A DNA stretch of 64,000 bases from Chloroflexota bacterium. GTDB taxonomy: Bacteria > Chloroflexota > Anaerolineae > Anaerolineales > Villigracilaceae. The notes under the pieces are model-generated. The model was not told the DNA's origin. It saw only the letters and a program-made list of their open reading frames with translations, and made no database searches. Both the position numbers and the translations under genes were made by a program. Location of the stretch: positions 310,001-374,000 of the forward strand of contig JACRLB010000015.1 in NCBI GenBank assembly GCA_016235445.1, given 5' to 3'. The stretch's first letter is position 1, and each line of letters starts with the position of its first letter. Shown here piece after piece: positions 8,575 to 17,740 of the stretch.

Positions 8575-9684
8575 ATGAAAAAAAATTTGACACTGCTTTT
8601 TGTGATGTTGATTTTATTAACCGCATGTGACTCACCAACCGCAACGCCTCAAACCCCGCCGACAGTTGATTCGGTTACCGAAGAACCTTCCACCCCGCTG
8701 ACAGAGATTCCCCTGCCCGCGGGCTATGGCGTGGATGGCGGCTGGTTCCAGTTATATTTTACGAACCCTGAAAGTCCGCTCGCATCTCAAGAGACAGGCG
8801 GCATCGACGTCCCTCTTGTTGATGCAATCGACTCTGCAATATTAAGTGTGGACGTTGCCGTTTATAGTTTAAGTTTGAACAGCGTTCGCGATGCCTTGCT
8901 CCGCGCACATGATCGCGGCGTACAAGTCCGCATGGTGATGGAAAGCGATAACATGGATCGCGCCGACCCGCAGAAGTTGATCGAAGCAGGCATTCCCATT
9001 TTGGGCGACCGCCGCGAGGGATTGATGCACAACAAATTTGTTGTCGTTGATAACTCCGAAGTGTGGACAGGCTCGATGAACTTCACCGATTCTGGCGCGT
9101 ATGAAGACAACAACAATATGATTCGCATCCGCTCGGTGAAGCTGGCTGAGAATTTCACCAAGGAATTCGAAGAGATGTTCATAGACGATAAGTTTGGTGA
9201 TAACGTCGCCGCTGAAACCCCGAACCCACGTGTGACGATTGACGGCACGCCCATCGATACCTATTTTTCGCCTGATGACGGTGTGCAAGCCAGCTTTGTG
9301 GATATTGTCAACACCGCGCAGGAAAGTATTTATTTCATGGCCTTTTCCTTCACAGCAGACCCGATAGGGGAGGCGGTACGCGCCCGCGCAGAGGGGGGTG
9401 TCACTGTGGCAGGGGTGATGGACACCCAGCAGGTCAACTCAAACGTCGGCACCGAGTTCGACCCGTTCAATCAGGCAGGGTTGGATGTGTACCGTGACGG
9501 GAACGAAGGTCAAATGCACCATAAGGTTATGATCATTGACGAAAGCATAGTGATTTTTGGCTCCTACAACTTCACCAACAGCGCCGAAACCAGGAACGAT
9601 GAAACCCTGCTGGTCATCTATAATGAAGAGATCGCCGCGCAGTTCATCGCAGAATTCCAGAGAGTGTACGGACAGGCGCAGTAG
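8575..9684 (+). CDS. Secreted phospholipase-D-like lipoprotein (two HKD motifs)
   Basis: A 369-residue exported protein. Residues 1-18 form a lipoprotein signal ending in LTAC with C18 as lipidation site. Two PLD domains follow: HKD 1 has H152, K154 and D159 in LMHNKFVVVDNSEVWTGSMNFT, and HKD 2 has H315, K317 and D322 in HHKVMIID with GSYNFTNS. The arrangement is that of PLD-type nucleases or phosphodiesterases anchored outside the membrane; extracellular DNA or phospholipid are both possible substrates. A strong terminator follows, so it is monocistronic. Confidence 0.88.
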   Translation: MKKNLTLLFVMLILLTACDSPTATPQTPPTVDSVTEEPSTPLTEIPLPAGYGVDGGWFQLYFTNPESPLASQETGGIDVPLVDAIDSAILSVDVAVYSLSLNSVRDALLRAHDRGVQVRMVMESDNMDRADPQKLIEAGIPILGDRREGLMHNKFVVVDNSEVWTGSMNFTDSGAYEDNNNMIRIRSVKLAENFTKEFEEMFIDDKFGDNVAAETPNPRVTIDGTPIDTYFSPDDGVQASFVDIVNTAQESIYFMAFSFTADPIGEAVRARAEGGVTVAGVMDTQQVNSNVGTEFDPFNQAGLDVYRDGNEGQMHHKVMIIDESIVIFGSYNFTNSAETRNDETLLVIYNEEIAAQFIAEFQRVYGQAQ

Positions 9685-9706
9685 GTTTTGGTAGTTTTTA
9701 GTTAAA

Positions 9707-9754
9707 GTTACGGCCTTCCCAGGGAAATTTCCCTGGGAAGGCCGTAACTTTTTT
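9707..9754 (+). terminator. Intrinsic terminator of the PLD gene
   Basis: A fully self-complementary 42-base palindrome (9707-9748; stem GTTACGGCCTTCCCAGGGAAA) is followed immediately by six Ts, 23 bases after the stop codon. Confidence 0.9.
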
Positions 9755-9802
9755 GCCTCGAAGACAACTATCTAATTAATAGACGATCAAATAGAGGTAA
9801 AA

Positions 9803-10005
9803 ATGAAACAGCTACTAATATTACTCGTCCTTGTCACCCTATATATTCCTCAACGACGCCTGTTCCTACCCTATATTCTGCGCCCGCCGCTGGCAGATTT
9901 ATGCTTGAAAATCAAGGATATGGGAATTTCATCACAATGGAGGGCGTTACAGCAGGTGCAAATGTGAAAAGAAGCCGTAACTTTTTCGCCATGTAGGCGA
10001 CTAAT
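9803..10005 (+). pseudogene. Remnant of a secreted-protein gene (frameshifted)
   Basis: From an ATG at 9803 with AGAGG upstream, the first frame gives a signal-like start (MKQLLILLVLVTLYIP) and closes at 9967. After a one-base shift near 9850, another frame gives a more protein-like continuation (STTPVPTLYSAPAAGRFM, then LENQGYGNFITMEGVTAGAN) to a stop at 10003-10005. The simplest reading is the 5' fragment of a lipoprotein or surface-protein gene with a frameshift; a real 54-residue peptide is the alternative. No family is recognised. The spacer otherwise holds nothing clear. Confidence 0.35.
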
Positions 10006-10044
10006 AGGATGTAACCAATCCAAATATTTCAAAGGAGTGAAGAA

Positions 10045-10743
10045 ATGAAAAAAATGTCTCGTATTCTTTTATTTGTAATGGCTCTTACCGCCATGCTCAT
10101 CAGCGCATGTGGCGGAGCAGCCACAGCCACGGCCACTTCTGCTGGCTCTGGTAAAGGCCAGGCCTCCATCGTCGAATTTACAGGTGTGATCGAGGCGATT
10201 GATGGTACCCAATGGACAATCAATGGGCAGGTGATTACAATTGACGCCTCTGTGGTGCGCGATGGTCCCTACGCTGTTGGCGACACCGTCAAAGTACAGG
10301 CTGAAGTTCTTTCTGATGGCACCATTGCTGTAACAAGTGTCGAAGCGTCAACCGCCGATGATAATACCAACGGTAACGAAAACGGCAACGAAAACGGCAA
10401 CGAAAACGGCAATGAGAACGGCAATGAGAACGGCAATGAAAACGGCAACACCAACGGCAATGAGAACGGCAATACCAACGGCAATGAGAACGAAAACGGC
10501 AATGAAAACGAAAACGAAAACGGCAATGAGAACGGCAACACCAACGGCAATGAGAACGGTAACACCAACACCAACACCAATGGCAACGAAAACAGTAACA
10601 GCAACGGCAATGAAAACGGCAATGAAAACAGCAACGAAAACAGCAACGAAAACAGCAATGAGAACGAAAATGAGAACGAGAACGAAAATGAGAACGAAAA
10701 TGAGAACGAGAACGGCAATAGCAATGAGAACAGTAACGGCTAA
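10045..10743 (+). CDS. Lipoprotein with DUF5666-like domain and Asn/Gly/Glu repeat tail
   Basis: A 232-residue exported lipoprotein: the signal ends in LISAC with C22 as lipidation site. Residues about 43-102 form a small beta domain (GVIEAIDGTQWTINGQVI, VGDTVKVQAEV) of the DUF5666 / OB-like kind. From about residue 108 to the end the protein is NGNE, NGNT, NSNE and NENE repeats, encoded by AAC/GGC/AAT/GAG codon arrays. The tail is hydrophilic and probably disordered, perhaps a spacer or metal-binding brush at the surface; that is inference. The AAGGAGTG ribosome site supports the start. A related tail ends the protein at 12914-14170. Confidence 0.75.
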   Translation: MKKMSRILLFVMALTAMLISACGGAATATATSAGSGKGQASIVEFTGVIEAIDGTQWTINGQVITIDASVVRDGPYAVGDTVKVQAEVLSDGTIAVTSVEASTADDNTNGNENGNENGNENGNENGNENGNENGNTNGNENGNTNGNENENGNENENENGNENGNTNGNENGNTNTNTNGNENSNSNGNENGNENSNENSNENSNENENENENENENENENENGNSNENSNG

Positions 10744-10779
10744 AAATCATCTCTTCAGTACGAACAAGTAGTTTCAAAA

Positions 10780-10814
10780 GGTCGTCTGGGCGCTTTCAAA
10801 AGACCCAGACGACC
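10780..10814 (+). terminator. Hairpin terminator after the repeat-tail lipoprotein
   Basis: GGTCGTCTGGG (10780-10790) pairs with CCCAGACGACC (10804-10814), 36 bases after the stop. There is only a short T-run, so termination may be partial, and the next gene starts 14 bases on. Confidence 0.6.
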
Positions 10815-10827
10815 CTCTTGCACCAAC

Positions 10828-12312
10828 ATGGAAAACCCGATGCCAAAACGCTTCCTGATCCCTGCCCTTTTATTTATCCTCTTTTTTATGGGAATGGCAA
10901 TTGTCCAGTTTGCCACACCCAATATGCCCGATAATGATGGGTACTATCATATCAAGCTGGCCTGGCTGATGCGAACGGAAAGCCTGAAACCCGATTTCCC
11001 CTGGCTCCCGTTGAGCATCCTGAATGAAGGTGAGTTTTACGATCACCACTTCCTTTTTCATGTTGCGCTCATCCCCTTTACCTTTGGCGATTTGCGAGTC
11101 GGCGCAAAATGGGCGGCAGTCGCTTTTTCGGCCCTCGCTTTTTTGAGCGTTTGGTATTTGTTTCATCGCCAAAAGATACCCGCCTCCTGGCTGTGGGCGC
11201 TGGCCCTGCTCGGAATTTCAGACGCCTTCCTTTATCGCATGTCCGTCACCCGCGCACAGTCCCTGTCTCTGGCGGTGTTGGCCCTCGGCCTTGCATGGGT
11301 GTTGGAAGGAAAATATAAACACCTGGCAGTACTGTCTTTTCTCTATGTCTGGATGTATGACGCCTTTCCGTTGATCCTGGCAATTGTCGGCCTGCATATG
11401 CTGGCTGTCCTCATCATGGAACGCAGGCTGGAACTCCGCCTGCTGGTGTGGACAGGGATCGGCGTCGTGGCAGGGTTGATCATCAACCCGTACTTCCCCA
11501 ACAACCTGATATTTACCTATCACCATCTTTTGCCCAAACTATTGGACCCCACCTCTGTAAGCGTTGGCAATGAGTGGTATCCGTATGATACAGATCAATT
11601 GCTGGGGAATTCCCTGCCTGCGCTGATTGCCTTCGTCAGCGGTACATTTGCGCTGGGGATGGCAGGCCGTAAAATGGATCTGCGGACAACGCTTTCCTTT
11701 CTGATCACCCTCCTGTTTGGGTTGATGTTGTTCAAAGCCCGCAGGTTTGTGGAATACTTCCCGCCTTTCGCCTTGATCTTTTCCGCATTTGCCTGGGCGC
11801 CATTTTTCCCTGTGGGACGGAAAACCGTTGTCGCTGATTCGAAACTGCTTGCCAACCTGCACATCATTTTACTGGTCTTGGCAGTATCCGCTGGAATCAT
11901 AAAATCGATCCCTGAAACGCAAGGCAGTATTTCGAATTCAAAACCCTATGATTTGTACGCAGGCGCATCTGCCTGGCTGGTGCAAAATACCCCGTCAGGT
12001 GAACGCGTCTTCCAGACCGATTGGGATGACTTCCCGCGCCTCTTTTTCTACAACACGCACAATACTTACCTGGCCGGCCTCGACCCCACCTACCTGCAAC
12101 TGTACGACCGCGATTTGTACGATGTGTGGGTGGACATCACACAAGGCAAAGTCGAGAAGCCATCCCAAATTATTTGGGAGCGATTCTCCGCCCGCTATGT
12201 GCACACTGATTTGAATCATGGGAATTTCCTGCGCGAGGCCGCGGACGACCCCAACATGATCGAAGTGTATCGCGATGATCAGGCCGTCATTTTTGAAGTT
12301 TTGGAACCGTGA
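10828..12312 (+). CDS. Polytopic GT-C-type glycosyltransferase-like membrane protein
   Basis: A 494-residue protein with around ten hydrophobic segments over residues 8-370 followed by a soluble C-terminal part. The first outside loop has an acidic motif (PDNDGYYHIKLAW), as in GT-C enzymes that use polyprenyl-linked sugars. The C-terminal 130 residues (YAGASAWLVQNTPSGERVFQTDWDD...) resemble the soluble domain often attached to such proteins. Donor and acceptor are unknown. Either ATG at 10828 or 10840 could be the start. It is followed by the ECF sigma gene; a functional tie is not evident. Confidence 0.65.
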   Translation: MENPMPKRFLIPALLFILFFMGMAIVQFATPNMPDNDGYYHIKLAWLMRTESLKPDFPWLPLSILNEGEFYDHHFLFHVALIPFTFGDLRVGAKWAAVAFSALAFLSVWYLFHRQKIPASWLWALALLGISDAFLYRMSVTRAQSLSLAVLALGLAWVLEGKYKHLAVLSFLYVWMYDAFPLILAIVGLHMLAVLIMERRLELRLLVWTGIGVVAGLIINPYFPNNLIFTYHHLLPKLLDPTSVSVGNEWYPYDTDQLLGNSLPALIAFVSGTFALGMAGRKMDLRTTLSFLITLLFGLMLFKARRFVEYFPPFALIFSAFAWAPFFPVGRKTVVADSKLLANLHIILLVLAVSAGIIKSIPETQGSISNSKPYDLYAGASAWLVQNTPSGERVFQTDWDDFPRLFFYNTHNTYLAGLDPTYLQLYDRDLYDVWVDITQGKVEKPSQIIWERFSARYVHTDLNHGNFLREAADDPNMIEVYRDDQAVIFEVLEP

Positions 12313-12336
12313 TAATATAGTACCCGATAAATTTGA

Positions 12337-12921
12337 ATGGCAAACTCTGAACCACGGATGTCTATAAAAACCATGTCAGTAGCGGATGTACAACAAGAAC
12401 TAAAGAACCTGCGCGGGTTGGATTCAAAAACGATCGGCGCAGTCTACGACCAATATTTTTCCGAGGTCTATCGTTATGCGCTGTATCGCATCGGCGACCA
12501 GACCCTCGCCGAAGATATTGCCAGCGACGTATTCATCCGCCTGCTGGAAGCGGTGCAGGATGGACGTGCTCCCCAAACCAACCTCAAAGGATGGTTGATC
12601 GGGACCGCCTCTCATGTTGTGGCTGACCACATGCGAAAAAAATATCGCCGCCCCGAGGAAGAGATATCCGATTCACTGCCAGACCTGATGCCTGGTCCCG
12701 CCGCCGAAGTGGATCAACGCGAACAGAACCGCGTCGTTCAAAGCGCGTATACGCAATTGACGCCCGAACAACAACATGTACTGGCTCTGCGGTTTGGACA
12801 GGGATATTCCCTCGAAGAAACTGCAACCTTCATGAATAAAAATATAAATGCAATCAAAGCTCTCCAGTTCCGCGCGCTGGCTGCTCTTCAGCGTGAGCTC
12901 GGTGAGGTGGATTATGAATAA
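12337..12921 (+). CDS. ECF-type RNA polymerase sigma factor
   Basis: A 194-residue sigma-70 family factor with region 2 (YDQYFSEVYRYALYRIGD...AEDIASDVFIRLLEA, then LKGWLIGTASHVVADHMRKK) and region 4 (QLTPEQQHVLALRFGQGYSLEETATFMNK) but no region 3, the ECF architecture. Its stop overlaps the start of the next gene by eight bases, and that gene encodes a single-span membrane protein placed as its likely anti-sigma partner. The signal is unknown. Confidence 0.9.
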   Translation: MANSEPRMSIKTMSVADVQQELKNLRGLDSKTIGAVYDQYFSEVYRYALYRIGDQTLAEDIASDVFIRLLEAVQDGRAPQTNLKGWLIGTASHVVADHMRKKYRRPEEEISDSLPDLMPGPAAEVDQREQNRVVQSAYTQLTPEQQHVLALRFGQGYSLEETATFMNKNINAIKALQFRALAALQRELGEVDYE

Positions 12922-14170
12922 TATGTTTGATGAACTTGAAATTTGCCTGCAAGAACTTGACAATGGCGCAGATATGGAAGCCGTGCTGGCCCGCTTTCCG
13001 AGCCATGCCAGTGAATTACGGCCCATCCTGAAAGCCTCTGCAAAAGCGCGGACGATGAACTCGTTTGCCGCCGAGCCTTCACAGGATGCTATTCGCCGCG
13101 GACGCGCTCGCCTAATGCAGCGCGCCGCGGAAATGCGCGAATCTTCCAAGGCCGCGCCGCGCAAACGCGTCATCCCCGCTTTTCAGCGGCTGGCTTTTTC
13201 GTTCGCACTGGCCGCCTTGTTCCTCATGAGCGGGTCGGGTTTGCTCAACGCATCGGCCTCTGCATTGCCGGGCGAAAAACTATACCCTGTCAAACGCTCG
13301 TGGGAGGGACTGCGCCTGCTTCTCATATTCAATGAAGGCGCCCGCGAGGCGTTGGAGGATGAGTTCGAATATGAGCGTCTGGATGAAGTGGCTGAATTGC
13401 TCACGGAAGGCCGCGATGAAACGATCCAATTCGTAGGCGTTTTTATGCAGGTAAATGAAGTATCGTACGTTTCAGGTGTTCAGGTCATTTTACCGGCTGG
13501 CGCGCAAACGCCTGTCAATGGCGATGCAGTCATTCTCAGCGGGCAAACCAATGACCAGGGATTTGTTGTCATCACGAACCTGGATCGGTTGCCCGAAGGC
13601 TCTATCGTGCCGCTGGGAAGCCCCGTCGTAGTGGAAGCGGAATCAGAACCTGAATCAAGTTCAGGTCCCGGCGAAGTGGCGACCGAACCCACTCCCCAAT
13701 ATTTTGCGATGAAGGGAACCCTTGAATCCATTTCAACCACCACCCTCGTCATCAACGGGCTGACGGTGTACCTGGAAAATACGCAGATCGAAGGCGAAAT
13801 TTGCCCCGGAATGCAGGTGGAGGTTAAGGGATATTTCGCCGATAACGGCAGGTATATCGTTGCAAAACTGGAAGGGGAAGGTTCATGCCTTATCGATAAT
13901 GGTGGAAATTCCAACTCCAATACTAATACGAATCCGCAAAATGGAAATGAAGGCAACGAAAACGAAAACGGAAATACAAACACGAACACAAATACAAACA
14001 CAAATACAAACACGAACACGAACACAAACACAAATACGAACACGAACACGAACACAAATACGAATACGAATACGAACGGAAACGAAAACGGGAACGAAAA
14101 TGGGAACGAAAACGGGAACGAAAATGAGAACGAAAACGGGAATGGGGGAAACGACAACGACAATGATTAA
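12914..14170 (+). CDS. Probable membrane anti-sigma partner (DUF5667-like) with Asn/Thr/Gly/Glu tail
   Basis: A 418-residue protein starting at an ATG inside the end of the sigma gene, so translation is coupled. Residues 1-90 are cytosolic and acidic at first (ELEICLQELDNGADMEAVLARFP), the place for sigma binding. One membrane span lies at about 92-112, followed by the DUF5667-type block ALPGEKLYPVKRSWEGL. Two beta domains follow (about 150-235 and 255-330; the second is DUF5666-like). The last 80 residues are NTNTNT and NGNE repeats encoded by a hexanucleotide microsatellite. The anti-sigma role is inferred from position and topology. Confidence 0.72.
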   Translation: MNNMFDELEICLQELDNGADMEAVLARFPSHASELRPILKASAKARTMNSFAAEPSQDAIRRGRARLMQRAAEMRESSKAAPRKRVIPAFQRLAFSFALAALFLMSGSGLLNASASALPGEKLYPVKRSWEGLRLLLIFNEGAREALEDEFEYERLDEVAELLTEGRDETIQFVGVFMQVNEVSYVSGVQVILPAGAQTPVNGDAVILSGQTNDQGFVVITNLDRLPEGSIVPLGSPVVVEAESEPESSSGPGEVATEPTPQYFAMKGTLESISTTTLVINGLTVYLENTQIEGEICPGMQVEVKGYFADNGRYIVAKLEGEGSCLIDNGGNSNSNTNTNPQNGNEGNENENGNTNTNTNTNTNTNTNTNTNTNTNTNTNTNTNTNTNGNENGNENGNENGNENENENGNGGNDNDND

Positions 14171-14171
14171 C

Positions 14172-14208
14172 AATCAAAACTGCGAGGCGACCCCTCGCAG
14201 TTTTGATT
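14172..14208 (+). terminator. Intrinsic terminator of the sigma/anti-sigma operon
   Basis: AATCAAAACTGCGAGG pairs with CCTCGCAGTTTTGATT immediately after the stop codon; the T-rich arm doubles as the T-tract. Confidence 0.8.
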
Positions 14209-14280
14209 CCCCGCAGAATTAATTTGCCTTTTGACATAAAATCGATTAAATTAACTGCCTAGCACGCACGTTCTAAAGAT

Positions 14281-14313
14281 AGACCCTACAGGTCTTTAAG
14301 ACCTGTAGGGTCT
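14281..14313. repeat. AGACCCTACAGG hairpin upstream of the HerA-like gene
   Basis: A perfect 16-bp stem with a one-base loop (14281-14296, 14298-14313), followed by ATGAAGT and then the gene start at 14340. Similar in sequence and setting to the hairpin at 8507-8540, so probably a dispersed element in 5' leaders. Confidence 0.55.
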
Positions 14314-14339
14314 ATGAAGTAAATTTATGGAGAGACCTC

Positions 14340-16931
14340 ATGCCCGAATCAAATTTCTACCTTGGCCGCCTGTTCGATTCGAAAACCGCAAAAGTAACTG
14401 CAACCCCCATTGAGTACAACCCCGCCGACCTGACCACGCACGCCGTCGTCACAGGGATGACAGGCTCAGGCAAAACAGGCTTGTGCATTTCCCTGCTCGA
14501 AGAAGCCGCCTTGCAAGGCGTGCCTGCCATCATCATAGACCCAAAAGGCGACCTCACCAATTTACTGTTACATTTCCCCGAACTCGCCCCGCAAGACTTC
14601 CAACCGTGGATTGATCCCGAAATGGCGCGCCGCGCAAGCAAGACTCTCGATCAGGCCGCAGACGAAGCCGCCTCCGCGTGGCGCAGTGGACTCAAAGAAT
14701 GGGGCATTGGCCCAGACCGCTTGCAAGCCTTGCAGAACGCCGCTCAGTTTGCCATCTTCACCCCAGGCTCGGATGCGGGCATTCCCGTCAGCGTGCTTTC
14801 TTCACTCGCCGCACCAGACCTTGATTGGGAGACCAACCGCGAGGTCCTGCGTGAACGAATTTCAAGCACCGTCACCGCACTGCTTGGCCTGGTCGGCCTC
14901 AACGATCTCGATCCCATCCGTTCGCGTGAGCACATCCTGCTTTCCAATATTTTTGAATTTCACTGGAGCGAAGGCAACGATCTCGATCTCACCGAGTTGA
15001 TCCTGCAAACGCAAACTCCGCCGTTCGCAAACCTCGGCGCATTTCCCGTGGATACTTTCTTCCCAGCCAAAGACCGCATGGAACTTGCGATGTCTCTCAA
15101 CAACATCCTCGCCGCGCCCGCCTTTGAAACATGGCGCGAAGGCCAATCGCTTGATATCAAATCCCTGCTCTTCACCGAAGACGGCCGCCCGCGTCACAGC
15201 ATTTTCTACCTCGCGCATCTCTCTGATGGCGAGCGCATGTTCTTCGTCACTCTCCTCCTTTCCGCCGTCGAAACATGGATGCGCACCCAAAGCGGCTCAA
15301 CCTCCCTGCGTGCCCTTCTTTACATGGACGAGATTTACGGCTACCTTCCGCCCACCGCCGTCCCGCCCTCAAAAGGCCCGCTCCTGCGCATGTTGAAACA
15401 AGCCCGCGCCTTTGGCCTCGGCCTTTTGCTCGCCACCCAAAACCCCGTAGACATCGATTACAAAGCCCTCTCCAACACAGGCACATGGTTCATCGGCAAA
15501 CTGCAAACCGAGCGCGACAAGAATCGCCTGCTTGACGGTCTCGAAAGCGCGGCAGGCGGAATCCCCCGCGCCGCAATGGACAAGCTCATTTCATCGTTGG
15601 GCAAGCGCGTCTTCGTCATGCACAATGTCCACGAGAAAATGCCCGTCTTAATGCAAACCCGTTGGGTGATGAACTTCCTTGCCGGGCCGCTCACACGCAA
15701 TCAGATTCCCGCCCTTAACGACCTCGCCAACGCCCAGGCATCGCTTCCCGCTTCGCGTCCGCCGATAACTGCTTCGGTTTCGAGAACAGTTCCCAAGCCC
15801 CAGCCTTCGGTGGAAAGCCTGCAACCTATTGCAGTTGCCAGTAATCAGTCATCAGTGACCAGTGTGCCAGTTACCAATTACCAATCACCAATTACCGATC
15901 GTAAATCGCAAACCCAAAATCCAAAATCCGAAGGCAGTCTCACCAAACCTCCTCTCCCCGCAGGCATTCGCGAATATTATCTCCCGCAAAATTACAGCCT
16001 GCCCGAAGCCTTCCAATCCGCGGGACGCGCCATGCCCGCGCAAGCCATGATCCAGGGCGTGATGTATCGTCCGTCCTTGCTCGCCGCCGCCCAAGTCCGC
16101 ATCATGGATCGCAAGTATGGCGTGGACAGCGAAGTTACCAAAGCCGCCCTCGTGAATTCACTGGATCGCCGCGGCATCGTCCGCTGGGATGAGTTCACCT
16201 ACGCGGGTCCCTCGCTCGATAAAGTGGAGACCATGCCAACTCCATCCGCGCGCTTCGGCACAATTGACTCTCCGCTCAATGACACAAAGTTGATGAGTGC
16301 CTTGCAAAAAGATTTCACAGACTGGGCTTTCAGAAATTCATCCGTCACGGCGCGCGCAAATCTTGCGCTTAAAGTCTACGGCGGACCAGACGTCAGCCAG
16401 GCCGAATTTATGACGGCATGTGCCGAGCAGGCCCGGGCGGGGCGCGATGCGGAAATATCCAAAAAGACATCCGCCATCGAAAAGAAGATCAGGTCTCTCG
16501 AAGATAAATTAGGGCGGGAAGAACGCGAATTGCGCGAGGATGAATCAGAGCTTCAGAATCGCAACATTGAATCAGGCGCAAACCTGCTCGAGTTGGGCGC
16601 GGGTCTCGTGGGCTTCGGGCGCAAGAAGAGCGTAACGACTCAATTCACCAAACACCGCCTCGCGCAAAATGCCAAGGCTGAAGTTCAAGAATCGCAGGAA
16701 GCCATCGCGCAGTTTAAAAAAGATTTGAACAACCTTCTGCGTGAACGCGATGAAGTGACCGCCGAGATCAATGACCGCTGGGGGCGGGTGGTGAATGAAA
16801 GCAGTGAAGTGACCATCAACCCGAAGAAGACGGATGTGTACGTCAACATTTTCGGCGTGGCGTGGATGCCGTATTACGTTATCCAGGCTGGCGATGAGAC
16901 GATGGAACTGCCCGCATTTGGCGCAGAATAA
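14340..16931 (+). CDS. HerA-like / DUF853-type ATPase with C-terminal coiled coil
   Basis: An 863-residue AAA-type ATPase of the HerA/FtsK branch. Walker A is GMTGSGKTG (about residues 39-47), followed by AIIIDPKGDLTNLL; Walker B is LLYMDEIYGY (about 325-334) and the sensor block is GLGLLLATQNPVDIDYKAL. Residues about 475-535 are low-complexity and include a stretch (PVTNYQSPITDRKS) encoded by an intergenic-type repeat. A charged coiled coil follows at about 700-810. HerA-type motors pump DNA in end processing with NurA, but no NurA is next to this gene, so its role is open. It appears to be transcribed alone. Confidence 0.82.
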   Translation: MPESNFYLGRLFDSKTAKVTATPIEYNPADLTTHAVVTGMTGSGKTGLCISLLEEAALQGVPAIIIDPKGDLTNLLLHFPELAPQDFQPWIDPEMARRASKTLDQAADEAASAWRSGLKEWGIGPDRLQALQNAAQFAIFTPGSDAGIPVSVLSSLAAPDLDWETNREVLRERISSTVTALLGLVGLNDLDPIRSREHILLSNIFEFHWSEGNDLDLTELILQTQTPPFANLGAFPVDTFFPAKDRMELAMSLNNILAAPAFETWREGQSLDIKSLLFTEDGRPRHSIFYLAHLSDGERMFFVTLLLSAVETWMRTQSGSTSLRALLYMDEIYGYLPPTAVPPSKGPLLRMLKQARAFGLGLLLATQNPVDIDYKALSNTGTWFIGKLQTERDKNRLLDGLESAAGGIPRAAMDKLISSLGKRVFVMHNVHEKMPVLMQTRWVMNFLAGPLTRNQIPALNDLANAQASLPASRPPITASVSRTVPKPQPSVESLQPIAVASNQSSVTSVPVTNYQSPITDRKSQTQNPKSEGSLTKPPLPAGIREYYLPQNYSLPEAFQSAGRAMPAQAMIQGVMYRPSLLAAAQVRIMDRKYGVDSEVTKAALVNSLDRRGIVRWDEFTYAGPSLDKVETMPTPSARFGTIDSPLNDTKLMSALQKDFTDWAFRNSSVTARANLALKVYGGPDVSQAEFMTACAEQARAGRDAEISKKTSAIEKKIRSLEDKLGREERELREDESELQNRNIESGANLLELGAGLVGFGRKKSVTTQFTKHRLAQNAKAEVQESQEAIAQFKKDLNNLLRERDEVTAEINDRWGRVVNESSEVTINPKKTDVYVNIFGVAWMPYYVIQAGDETMELPAFGAE

Positions 16932-17147
16932 ACTCACGTCATTCCCCATTCGGGGACGATGTGCGAGGGCGCACTTGTTCTTCGCCCGAAGCAATCTCGT
17001 TTACAATGTTCGAGATTGCTCACCGCACTGGCGCGCGGCGCAAGTGTCGTCGGGAAAAGCACCCTCCTCGCAATGACGGGATGAATGCAATGTAATATAG
17101 TGACGGCCTCAGGTCGTCACTATGCTTTATAGGACACAACCATCATC
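16932..17147. other. Spacer with two hairpins
   Basis: GCAATCTCG...CGAGATTGC (about 16991-17019) and ATAGTGACG-gcctcaggt-CGTCACTAT (about 17097-17123) are visible. The flanking sequence (CCTCGCAATGACGGG) looks like a decayed repeat. No gene is seen. The second hairpin lies just upstream of the next gene and has no T-tract. Confidence 0.45.
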
Positions 17148-17735
17148 ATGAACATTTTCATTCTTTTACTTGCCCTCACAATTTGGGGCATCGTACACTC
17201 CTTCCTCGCTTCCCATTTGGCGAAAGATTTATTTCATCTGCAAGCAGGCGGCATGGATTTTTACCGCCTCGCCTACAATATCTTTGCAGGCATCAGCTTT
17301 CTACCCGTTTTATATTTGATGGCAACTTTGCCAGATCAAGCTGTCTATCAAGTCTCTGCGCCGTGGAGTTGGCTCATGCTGGGCGGGCAGGCGTTTGCGG
17401 TGTTGATGCTGGTTGCCGCTTTCCTGCAAACGGATTCGCTGTCTTTCGTGGGGTTGCGTCAGTTGTTCGAGCAGGAGAAAACGGGAGCGCTTGTCACACG
17501 CGGGTTGTATCGCGTGGTGCGTCATCCGCTTTATACGTTTGGTTTGCTGTTCATCTGGCTCTCGCCATCTGTCTCGCAAAATTCGTTAACGGTGTATCTC
17601 GGCGCGACGCTCTACACTTTAATCGGCGCATATTTTGAGGAGCGCAAACTCCTGCGTGATTTTGGCGAGGCGTATGCCGAGTACAAACGCAAAACGCCGA
17701 TGTTGATCCCTGGGTTGGTTTTGGGAAGAAAATAA
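17148..17735 (+). CDS. NnrU/isoprenylcysteine-methyltransferase-like membrane protein
   Basis: A 195-residue membrane protein with about five hydrophobic segments. The C-terminal block TRGLYRVVRHPLYTFGLLF with GAYFEERKLLRDFGEAYAEYKRKTPMLIPG is the SAM-binding signature of the ICMT / phospholipid-methyltransferase / NnrU group, which includes methanethiol S-methyltransferase. The methyl acceptor is not predictable. It stands between two repeat-rich spacers and has no operon partner. Confidence 0.8.
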   Translation: MNIFILLLALTIWGIVHSFLASHLAKDLFHLQAGGMDFYRLAYNIFAGISFLPVLYLMATLPDQAVYQVSAPWSWLMLGGQAFAVLMLVAAFLQTDSLSFVGLRQLFEQEKTGALVTRGLYRVVRHPLYTFGLLFIWLSPSVSQNSLTVYLGATLYTLIGAYFEERKLLRDFGEAYAEYKRKTPMLIPGLVLGRK

Positions 17736-17740
17736 TATAT

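Noticed and set aside
10368-10740. Regularly spaced short repeats that could suggest a CRISPR array
   Set aside because: Units are 6-12 bp codon repeats within an open frame with no unique spacers; the array at 29848-29926 likewise has 8-bp units only.
13480-14163. Antisense frames giving FVFVFV or CRCRCR runs opposite the repeat-tail genes (also 10269-10777)
   Set aside because: They are read-outs of the AAC/GGC/GAG microsatellites in other frames, not proteins.
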